The notes below the pieces were generated by a model. The model saw only the letters and a list, made by a program, of their open reading frames with translations, searched no databases and was not told where the DNA came from. 5,046 nucleotides of DNA from Maribacter sp. (lineage in GTDB: Bacteria > Bacteroidota > Bacteroidia > Flavobacteriales > Flavobacteriaceae): the NCBI GenBank assembly GCA_013001935.1, contig JABDKZ010000200.1, positions 1-5,046 on the forward strand. Direction: 5' to 3'. How positions within the stretch are numbered: the first letter of the stretch is position 1; each line of letters begins with the position of its first letter. Positions 1 through 5,046 of this stretch are shown piece by piece. A program made the translations under genes and the position numbers.

Positions 1-84
1 GAAGTTCCTGCCTTGATCTTGTTGGTTCGGGTCTCCTTTTGGTTGCGTAAAAAGTATTATTCAAAAACCAAGGCATACCAATAA
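1..84 (+). CDS. arsB: C-terminal end of an ACR3-type arsenite efflux permease (partial, 5' end outside window)
   Basis: The frame is open from base 1 and stops at TAA (82-84), giving 27 residues that start EVPALILLVRVSFWLRKKYY and end KTKAYQ. A hydrophobic stretch followed by a short basic tail fits the last membrane helix and cytoplasmic end of a permease. The EVP-x-LI-x-LV core followed by a basic R/K-K-Y tail is how the last helix of ACR3-family arsenite/H+ antiporters (BART superfamily) looks from memory, where a (L/I)EVPV segment closes the protein. ACR3 proteins expel As(III) across the inner membrane and usually sit in ars operons with arsR and an arsenate reductase, which would lie to the left of this window. 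Only 27 residues are visible, so the family call is a recognition and not a demonstration. Another polytopic transporter is possible. Confidence 0.6.
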   Translation, partial: EVPALILLVRVSFWLRKKYYSKTKAYQ

Positions 85-105
85 ACAGAACGATAAAGAT
101 ATGAT

Positions 106-119
106 GCACGCAAACGTGC
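106..119 (+). terminator. Small hairpin 22 bases after the permease stop, possible weak terminator
   Basis: GCACG (106-110) and CGTGC (115-119) form a perfect 5-bp stem with a CAAA loop. It lies just downstream of the stop at 84, where a terminator would be expected, but no T-run follows (TTAAACC), so it is not a canonical rho-independent terminator. The rest of the 85-245 gap has no gene, and I find no convincing TTG / TAnnTTTG promoter for the next gene. Confidence 0.25.
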
Positions 120-188
120 TTAAACCATAGTACCATACATACTTTATTGAAGGTTATTTCATAACTTCATGCTCATTAATTATTCCAT

Positions 189-215
189 AAAAAAACACCC
201 GTTATCGCTATCGGG
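189..215 (-). terminator. Hairpin with T-tract in the minus-strand direction
   Basis: CCCG (198-201) pairs with CGGG (212-215). After one T-T mismatch, TA (203-204) pairs with TA (209-210) around a TCGC loop. Read on the minus strand, the stem is followed two bases later by seven T residues (complement of A189-195), which is the shape of a rho-independent terminator. CCCGATAG/CTATCGGG-type hairpins are, from memory, frequent terminators in Flavobacteriaceae, and this looks like a degenerate copy. No minus-strand gene ends here, so its role is unclear. It could instead lie in the 5' leader of the amidohydrolase gene. Confidence 0.3.
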
Positions 216-245
216 CAAAAGTAACTGCAATCAAATCTATAAGGA

Positions 246-1901
246 ATGACCAGATATATGCTACTTTCAATAGTATTCGCACTTTTGGTTTCATGCATCC
301 AAAAAATACCGAAGGCAGATTCCATTGTCAAGAATTGTATGATATGGACCGGGAATGCTAATATGCCAATTGCTGAAGCCATGGCCATCAAGGCAGATAC
401 TATAATCGCAATTGGTTCAAGGGAAGAAATTCGGAAGTTTAAAGGAAAGGCTACACAAATTATCGATACAGGCAAGAAATTCATTACTCCTGGCTTTATT
501 GATGCACATATACATCTATTAATGGGAGGAAACGCACTTTTAAGTGTGGAACTACGAGATGCCTCGACCAAGGAGGAATTTGTAAGTAGAATAGCCACCC
601 AGGCCAAAAAACTAGATTCCAATGCTTGGATTGTCGAAGGAAACTGGGACCACACGCTTTGGGGAGGGCAATTACCTACCAGAGAATGGATTGATGACTC
701 TACACTAGAAAATCCGGTTGCAGTCTATAGAATAGATGGCCATATGATCTTGGCCAATGCTGTTGCATTAAAAATCGCAGGTATAGATAAGGATACTCCC
801 GATGTCCCCAATGGTGAAATTGTCCGTCATGCAGACGGTACACCAACGGGAATCTTAAAAAGTGAAGCCATGTATTTGGTGTTGAACAAAATTCCCCCAT
901 TAAGCGAAACCCAAAAAGAACGGGCCATAAAAAAAGCACAAGCATATTTATTGTCACAGGGGGTGACCTCCATTCATGACGTTGACAGTTTGGGCGGCTT
1001 TGGTATTGTTCAAAAAATGAAAACCGAAGATGCCTTAAAAATCCGCATATATACTGCCCAGCCTTTAGATAAATGGAATACCTTACCGACAAGAGCAAGG
1101 GTTGATGGTAAATGGTTGAAAAACGGTTTGCTAAAAGGATTCGTTGATGGGTCATTGGGCTCACATACTGCCGCTTTTTTGGATCCATATACCGATAAGG
1201 TAGATGACAGCGGCATTTTTATCAATGATCCCAAGGATATTTATCAGTGGATCTCTGAAGCGGATAAACAAAACTTGCAAGTAGCGGTCCACGCCATTGG
1301 TGATCGCGCCAACAGATGCCTTCTTAATAATTACCAACAACTCATTAAGGAACAGGGCAAGAAAGACAGACGATTAAGAATAGAACATGCACAACATTTG
1401 GCACCTGAAGATATAAAAAGATTTGCCAATATGGGAATCATTGCCAGTGTTCAGCCCTATCATGCCATTGATGATGGAAGATGGGCAGAAGCACTAATTG
1501 GTCCTACAAGGATGAAAACAACATATGCCTTTAACTCCCTTTTGCATGCAAATGCAACCTTGGTTTTCGGCAGTGATTGGCCAGTGGCCCCTGCTTCTCC
1601 GCTTAAAGGCATTTATGCCGCCGTCACTCGTAGGACCTTGGATAACAAAAACCCAAATGGCTGGGTGCCCAATCAAAAAATTACAGTAGAACAGGCATTA
1701 TTTGCCTATACGAGAGATGCTGCCTTTGCCTCTTATGACGAGGACATCAAAGGAACATTAGAGGTTGGTAAAATAGCAGATTTTGTAGTCTTGAGTGAGA
1801 ATATTACCAAAGTTGACCCTAGAGAAATAATCAATATTCAAGTACTTGCCACCTACGTTGGGGGTAAAAAGGTGTATGAAATACAACCAAATAAAAACTA
1901 A
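246..1901 (+). CDS. Lipoprotein amidohydrolase, YtcJ / Amidohydro_3 type
   Basis: This 551-residue protein matches the usual length and motif order of the YtcJ-like amidohydrolases (COG1574), metal-dependent TIM-barrel hydrolases that include N-substituted formamide deformylase. Visible motifs are FIDAHIH with the metal-binding pair H88/H90, GVTSIHD (239-245), DGSLGSHTAA (301-310), VAVHAIGDRAN with H349, RIEHAQH with H381, and GSDWP with the expected metal-binding D444. A composite-type beta domain closes with GKIADFVVLSE (508-518). The N-terminus is a lipoprotein signal peptide, hydrophobic with lipobox LVSC at C17, so the mature enzyme should be anchored to the envelope, periplasmic or possibly surface-exposed. 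I chose the ATG at 246 because it supplies R3, the only positive charge in the signal n-region; ATG 258 would lack it. AAGGA (241-245) abuts ATG 246 and lies 12 bases before ATG 258, so the ribosome site does not settle the start. Substrate cannot be read from sequence. All catalytic motifs look intact. Confidence 0.92.
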   Translation: MTRYMLLSIVFALLVSCIQKIPKADSIVKNCMIWTGNANMPIAEAMAIKADTIIAIGSREEIRKFKGKATQIIDTGKKFITPGFIDAHIHLLMGGNALLSVELRDASTKEEFVSRIATQAKKLDSNAWIVEGNWDHTLWGGQLPTREWIDDSTLENPVAVYRIDGHMILANAVALKIAGIDKDTPDVPNGEIVRHADGTPTGILKSEAMYLVLNKIPPLSETQKERAIKKAQAYLLSQGVTSIHDVDSLGGFGIVQKMKTEDALKIRIYTAQPLDKWNTLPTRARVDGKWLKNGLLKGFVDGSLGSHTAAFLDPYTDKVDDSGIFINDPKDIYQWISEADKQNLQVAVHAIGDRANRCLLNNYQQLIKEQGKKDRRLRIEHAQHLAPEDIKRFANMGIIASVQPYHAIDDGRWAEALIGPTRMKTTYAFNSLLHANATLVFGSDWPVAPASPLKGIYAAVTRRTLDNKNPNGWVPNQKITVEQALFAYTRDAAFASYDEDIKGTLEVGKIADFVVLSENITKVDPREIINIQVLATYVGGKKVYEIQPNKN

Positions 1902-1953
1902 GCTCAACAAAACCTCGTTCGAAATTTCTTAACTTTAAGTTGCAAAATTTAAC

Positions 1954-1968
1954 CCCCTCATATAGGGG
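1954..1968 (+). repeat. Short GC-rich hairpin between the amidohydrolase and SRAP genes
   Basis: CCCCT (1954-1958) and AGGGG (1964-1968) form a perfect 5-bp stem with a CATAT loop in otherwise AT-rich DNA. It lies 53 bases after the amidohydrolase stop and 17 bases before the SRAP start codon. No T-run follows on the + strand, so it is a poor terminator. It may attenuate read-through or lie in the leader of the SRAP mRNA. Just upstream, TAACTTTA (1929-1936) resembles a Bacteroidota -7 element, but I see no matching TTG at the right distance. Confidence 0.35.
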
Positions 1969-1985
1969 CTACCCATATATTAATT

Positions 1986-2750
1986 ATGTGTTACGATATA
2001 AAAGCAAGCCTTGAGGCTCAATTAACAAGAGCACAGCGGGAACAGGATTATCAGGCCATTGAGGAGATTATGGAAAAATTGATCCCCTTAACTGATCTTC
2101 CTATTCATCATGTTTCCGGGTTTAGCCATCCTGAATTGCTTATTTATACAGATCGATCTCCTAATTTCCCTGAAGTAGCTACATGGGGGCTTGTACCGCA
2201 TTGGGTGCGCGATCAGGAACAACTTAAAAAAATATGGAATAGAACCTTGAATGCCCGAGGAGAAACCATTTTCGAAAAACCGTCGTTTAGAATTTCGGCC
2301 AGAAACCATCGCTGTATCATTTATGTAGACGGTTTTTATGAACATCACCATTTTAAAGGCAAGACCTACCCTTTTTATGTGCATCGAAAAGACAATAATC
2401 CTATGGGGCTCGCAGGGCTGTGGAGTCAATGGAAGAATGATGAAACGGGTGGTACAATTAATACCTTTACCATCGTTACGACCAAAGGAAACCCATTATT
2501 GGCAAAAATTCATAACAACCCAAAACTTAAAGAACCACGTATGCCACTTATCCTACCCCAAGAATTGGAAGATAAATGGCTAGAGCACCATGATGATGAA
2601 TTAGAGCAACAGGCCATTGAGAAACTTATACAATCCTACCCTGAGGAAGAACTTACGTCTCATGCGGTCACTCGTCTTCGTGGGAAGGAATACCCTGGGA
2701 ATGTAGAAGGAATTTCGAAACCGGTTACTTATGCTGAACTTGAATTTTGA
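1986..2750 (+). CDS. SRAP-domain protein (HMCES/YedK family), abasic-site DNA-protein crosslinking
   Basis: SRAP proteins bind abasic sites in single-stranded DNA and form a stable thiazolidine crosslink through the N-terminal Cys exposed once Met is removed, shielding the lesion from cleavage. This 254-residue protein begins Met-Cys, so catalytic C2 fixes the start at 1986. Other family landmarks are WGLVPHW (67-73), NARGET with N89 and R91, VDGFYE with E119, GLAGLW (141-146), and TIVTTKGN leading to IHN with H176 and RMPLIL (185-190). The 30-residue spacing N89-E119 equals that of the E. coli YedK active site (N75-E105), and the H is two residues further on (57 against 55). A charged segment, NPKLKEP, lies between IHN and RMP, where the E. 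coli-type protein has a tighter IHxRMP motif. No Shine-Dalgarno sequence is visible. The phosphoesterase gene follows after 19 bases, probably in the same transcript. The protein should be cytoplasmic. Confidence 0.93.
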   Translation: MCYDIKASLEAQLTRAQREQDYQAIEEIMEKLIPLTDLPIHHVSGFSHPELLIYTDRSPNFPEVATWGLVPHWVRDQEQLKKIWNRTLNARGETIFEKPSFRISARNHRCIIYVDGFYEHHHFKGKTYPFYVHRKDNNPMGLAGLWSQWKNDETGGTINTFTIVTTKGNPLLAKIHNNPKLKEPRMPLILPQELEDKWLEHHDDELEQQAIEKLIQSYPEEELTSHAVTRLRGKEYPGNVEGISKPVTYAELEF

Positions 2751-2769
2751 ACCATCAACCCAAATATTT

Positions 2770-3744
2770 ATGAAATTTAAAGCCTTATTATCAATCTTGG
2801 CATTCATCTTTCTAAGTTGTAAGCACAATGCCGAACCCATACCTAAATTTGAGCATGACGTAAACAGTGGTCCTACTCCATGGACAAGTAGCGACTTTGA
2901 AATAGAAGAAGAGGATTTCACCTTCGCAATAATTTCAGATCTTAATGGTGGTGAACGTCCCGGGGTATACAATACGGCCGTCTCACAATTAAATCGGCTA
3001 GATCCTACATTTGTTTTAAGTGTGGGCGACCTTATTGATGGGGGTACTGAAGATACCTTGCAACTCGCAAGAGAGTGGGATTCTTTTGATGAACGAACTT
3101 CAAAATTAAATATGCCTTTCTTTTATTTAGGGGGAAACCATGACTTGACCAATCCCGTGATGCGTGAATTTTGGAAAAAAAGGTTCGGTCCTAGGTATTA
3201 CCATTTTGTTTATGAGGATGTTCTATTCTTGATGATCGATTCTGAAGATTATGAGGAGAAACGCATGTTGGAAATTTATGAGGCCAGAGCGAAGGCATTA
3301 AAAATAATAGCTGGTGAACTTAAAGGTGTATATGAGGATTCGGAGTATTACCAAATGGTGGAACGTAGTCTTGGTGGAATGGGTAACGGGCAGCTCGAAT
3401 ATTTCAAGGCTGTTTTAAAAAAATATCCAAAACCAAGATGGACGTTTATTCTAATGCATAAACCACTTTGGATGCGCGAAGGAAATAAAGGTTTAGGACC
3501 ATTGGAAAAATTATTGTCTGACCGGTCATATACGGCAATCAACGGTCATTTTCATTCCTTTTCACATCGGAAACGTCTAGGCCGTAATTATACCATTTTA
3601 GGAACAACAGGAGGAAGCCAACACAAAAATGACTCCCTCTCTTTTGATCATGTAACCTTAATACGAATGGCAGAAGAACCTGTTCTTACCCATTTAAGAA
3701 TGGATGGTATTTTGGATGAAACCGGAAGTGTCCCTTCGAATTAA
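2770..3744 (+). CDS. Lipoprotein metallophosphoesterase, calcineurin-like fold
   Basis: This 324-residue protein carries the ordered dimetal phosphoesterase motifs: SDLN (D57, N59), GDLIDGG (D87), GGNHD (N123, H124, D125), MHKP (H230) and GHFH (H260, H262). The first motif reads D-x-N where the superfamily usually has D-x-H. The surrounding SDLNGGERPGV resembles a Bacteroidota subgroup I recall with SDRTGG-x-RPGV, so the change is probably a subgroup trait and not damage. The start at 2770 is preferred to the upstream in-frame ATG at 2731: it gives a clean lipoprotein signal peptide, MKFK then a hydrophobic core and FLSC with C17, whereas 2731 adds 13 residues and overlaps the SRAP gene. The protein should be an envelope lipoprotein that hydrolyses a phosphomonoester or diester; the substrate is unknown. 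Residues 160-205 form a charged insert between GNHD and the later His motifs. The gene is probably co-transcribed with the SRAP gene. Confidence 0.9.
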   Translation: MKFKALLSILAFIFLSCKHNAEPIPKFEHDVNSGPTPWTSSDFEIEEEDFTFAIISDLNGGERPGVYNTAVSQLNRLDPTFVLSVGDLIDGGTEDTLQLAREWDSFDERTSKLNMPFFYLGGNHDLTNPVMREFWKKRFGPRYYHFVYEDVLFLMIDSEDYEEKRMLEIYEARAKALKIIAGELKGVYEDSEYYQMVERSLGGMGNGQLEYFKAVLKKYPKPRWTFILMHKPLWMREGNKGLGPLEKLLSDRSYTAINGHFHSFSHRKRLGRNYTILGTTGGSQHKNDSLSFDHVTLIRMAEEPVLTHLRMDGILDETGSVPSN

Positions 3745-4430
3745 AATACCTCTTGCGATTCGGTTTCACTTAATCGTCTTTGCTCTTCTAGATCAATGGC
3801 ATAATACATTGATGCAAAAGCGGCATGAACCCAAATAATGGCTATGATTACCCCGACTATAAAACAGAGTAATCCTGCTATGAAGAGGAGTATGGCAAGT
3901 AATCCCATACCGAATATTTTCCAACCATAACCTCTGGTCATGGCCCAGCTCTTTTCAACGGCCGCTACAGGCTCCATATTCTTGTCCATAACCAAATAGG
4001 GAACAAACACCAACCTACAGGCAAAAATTATTCCTGGTATAATCAAGAAAACAAATCCGATTCCGATTATAGCAAAAGTGAGCAGATTAGCCAGAATAAT
4101 ACTCAGGTAGTTCTTTTTAAAGCCATCAAAAAGTTCAGAAATATCTACTTTCCCATTCCTAATTCCCCTAAGGTACAACAGATCACCCCCATATTTAATT
4201 ACAGGCAAGAACAGTAAGCTATAGGCGGCCACAAAAATATGGAGAAGGACCATTATGCCTCCATTATCATCTTCAGACTTCTGTACTACCGAGACTGGCG
4301 ATTCAAATAGGCCTACAATGACCATTATCAAAAAGAAATAGAGAAAATATTTCCAAAGTTGTTGCCATCCATACCTATAACTCCCTGATACGGTTGCTTT
4401 CGGTTTTAATTCATTCTTTACAATTTCCAT
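3741..4430 (-). CDS. Multi-pass membrane protein of unknown function (DUF975/YciC-like appearance)
   Basis: This protein has 229 residues and about five or six membrane segments: roughly 26-42, 60-79, 108-126, 122-146 (two close segments split by a LIIPG turn), 170-190 and 185-207. It has a soluble basic N-terminus and an acidic, glutamate-rich C-terminal tail (213-229). The stretch LIIPGIIFACRLVFVPYLVMD (129-149) followed by P-x-A-x-x-K-SW-x-MTRGYGW (154-170) resembles the conserved core of small inner-membrane families such as DUF975 and YciC, which have no settled function. That link rests on pattern memory. The start ATG (4428-4430) has no Shine-Dalgarno sequence. The gene is convergent with the phosphoesterase gene, overlapping it by four bases at the stop codons, and divergent from the next membrane-protein gene with a structured promoter region between them. 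Confidence 0.8.
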   Translation of the reverse strand: MEIVKNELKPKATVSGSYRYGWQQLWKYFLYFFLIMVIVGLFESPVSVVQKSEDDNGGIMVLLHIFVAAYSLLFLPVIKYGGDLLYLRGIRNGKVDISELFDGFKKNYLSIILANLLTFAIIGIGFVFLIIPGIIFACRLVFVPYLVMDKNMEPVAAVEKSWAMTRGYGWKIFGMGLLAILLFIAGLLCFIVGVIIAIIWVHAAFASMYYAIDLEEQRRLSETESQEVF

Positions 4431-4454
4431 GGGTTTTAGTTTATAATTTCATGA

Positions 4455-4489
4455 TAAATGTAGGGTGGTAAATTAAAAATTCCTTCCAA
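4455..4489 (-). promoter_or_regulatory. Candidate Bacteroidota-type promoter for the minus-strand membrane protein
   Basis: On the minus strand TTG (complement of 4487-4489) is followed after 24 bases by TACATTTA (complement of 4455-4462), a seven-of-eight match to TAnnTTTG. The spacing is one base longer than the usual 17-23. The start codon is 24 bases further on, at 4430. The match is modest and AT-rich DNA gives many such sites. Confidence 0.3.
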
Positions 4490-4494
4490 CTTTA

Positions 4495-4516
4495 GTAGTG
4501 ATATTAAAATCACTAC
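4495..4516. promoter_or_regulatory. Perfect inverted repeat between divergent genes, candidate operator
   Basis: GTAGTGAT (4495-4502) and ATCACTAC (4509-4516) are perfect 8-base inverted arms around ATTAAA. An outer pair, CCAAC (4486-4490) and GTTGG (4527-4531), frames them slightly off-centre. No T-run follows on either side and no gene ends here, so a terminator is unlikely. The position midway between two outward-facing promoter candidates suggests a binding site for a dimeric regulator acting on both genes. Confidence 0.5.
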
Positions 4517-4527
4517 CAAGGTATTGG

Positions 4528-4556
4528 TTGGTTTTAAAGGCAATTACATACTTTTA
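4528..4556 (+). promoter_or_regulatory. Candidate Bacteroidota-type promoter for the right-edge membrane protein
   Basis: TTG (4528-4530), an 18-base spacer, then TACTTTTA (4549-4556) matches TTG-N17-23-TAnnTTTG except for the last base. Transcription would begin near 4562-4565, just before the proposed TTG start at 4575. This favours that start over the TTG at 4524, which would lie upstream of the transcript. Confidence 0.4.
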
Positions 4557-4574
4557 ATCCATAAAATCAGGGAA

Positions 4575-5046
4575 TTGTTAAGTCTAATCTTTATAGTAGC
4601 GTTCATATTTTGTTTTGCGACTGCAATTGCATCCATTTTAATTGGCCACAGCTTTGTATTGTCATACCGTGCGGATTTTCATAGAAATTATCTGTATTAT
4701 CTTATAACTTTTTACAGTTTTGCCATTTATGCCATTTGGGGGCAGATAATAATACGTGTCTTGCTATCTTCGGTTGATACGGGTAGTGAACAGATAGGGA
4801 TAATAGCCAATTTTTTACCCGTATTGGGTGTTCCCTTTCTTCTTATATCGTGGATTATGTTGATTAAGATGGGACATTCGCTAATTGAGGCACCTATGAA
4901 GAATAATCTAATGCGAATACATTTTATTATTTTTCTAGTATTAGTCCCGTCGGTTTGGGCCGTATATACTTTATGGGATAAAAGCAATTGGCCCTACGGT
5001 CAAGAGTTGGCATATCTCCAGGTAGCAATAATTTCGTTCATTGAGT
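4575..5046 (+). CDS. N-terminal part of a multi-pass membrane protein, unknown function, probable TTG start (3' end outside window)
   Basis: The frame is open from the stop at 4461-4463 to the right edge, 194 codons, and its translation is strongly protein-like. There is no ATG near its beginning. Possible starts are TTG 4575 (chosen) and TTG 4524. From 4575, 157 residues are visible with hydrophobic segments at about 2-24, 38-63, 74-98, 114-134 and 146 onward, separated by short polar loops such as SYRADFHRN (30-38) and MKNNLMR (108-114). The features that make it real are the regular alternation of helices and loops, aromatic-rich helix ends and the absence of stops. It is not a shadow of a minus-strand gene. 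AGGGA (4569-4573) lies only one base before the TTG, which is closer than a working ribosome site normally is. The layout of an N-terminal block of about five to seven helices is seen in membrane-anchored sensors and HTH regulators of flavobacteria, but no output domain is visible, so this is speculation. Confidence 0.65.
   Translation, partial: MLSLIFIVAFIFCFATAIASILIGHSFVLSYRADFHRNYLYYLITFYSFAIYAIWGQIIIRVLLSSVDTGSEQIGIIANFLPVLGVPFLLISWIMLIKMGHSLIEAPMKNNLMRIHFIIFLVLVPSVWAVYTLWDKSNWPYGQELAYLQVAIISFIE

Noticed and set aside
176..655. Minus-strand open frame of 159 codons opposite the amidohydrolase gene
   Set aside because: It lies mostly antisense to a gene with complete family motifs, and its translation shows no recognisable domain.
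700..1188. Minus-strand open frame of 162 codons
   Set aside because: It lies fully antisense inside the amidohydrolase catalytic region and has low-complexity composition typical of a shadow frame.
2338..2583. Second + strand frame inside the SRAP gene
   Set aside because: It lies entirely within the SRAP coding region in another frame and has no independent start signal or domain.
2731..2769. Upstream ATG for the phosphoesterase gene
   Set aside because: It would add 13 residues before a good lipoprotein signal peptide and overlap the SRAP gene; ATG 2770 explains the signal better.
4720..4740. Short direct repeat TGCCATTT twice in tandem
   Set aside because: It encodes part of a hydrophobic helix with repeated Ala-Ile codons and is too short to suggest a repeat element.
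4727..4987. Minus-strand open frame of 86 codons near the right edge
   Set aside because: The + strand frame over the same bases is longer, uninterrupted and has a coherent membrane-helix pattern; the minus frame does not.

Overview
The window reads as chromosomal DNA of a Bacteroidota bacterium, most likely Flavobacteriaceae. The basis is AT-rich, closely packed genes; two lipoproteins with LVSC/FLSC-type lipoboxes; almost no usable Shine-Dalgarno sequences; and promoter-like sites resembling the Bacteroidota TTG / TAnnTTTG pattern rather than the E. coli -35/-10. No genus can be named from what is visible. There are no tRNA or rRNA genes, CRISPR arrays, insertion sequences or phage genes.

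Layout. Bases 1-84 are the last 27 codons of a membrane protein that resembles the C-terminus of an ACR3-type arsenite efflux permease. A 161-base gap (85-245) holds two small hairpins and no gene. From 246 to 3744 three genes lie on the + strand: a lipoprotein amidohydrolase of the YtcJ/Amidohydro_3 type, an SRAP-domain protein (HMCES/YedK family, abasic-site DNA repair), and a lipoprotein metallophosphoesterase of the calcineurin-like fold. The last two are only 19 bases apart and are probably co-transcribed. On the - strand, 3741-4430 encodes a multi-pass membrane protein. Its stop codon shares the palindrome TTAA with the stop of the phosphoesterase gene. From about 4575 to the right edge, a + strand frame with no ATG start encodes another multi-pass membrane protein, cut off by the window end.

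How the genes relate. I see no single pathway joining them: the set looks like ordinary housekeeping and envelope genes. The most structured non-coding DNA is the gap between the two divergent membrane-protein genes (4431-4574). It carries a perfect 8-base inverted repeat (4495-4516) flanked by an outer pair CCAAC/GTTGG, and that outer pair coincides with the proposed -33 elements of two outward-facing promoters. This suggests shared control of the two genes. I did not find convincing evidence of a new biological system.
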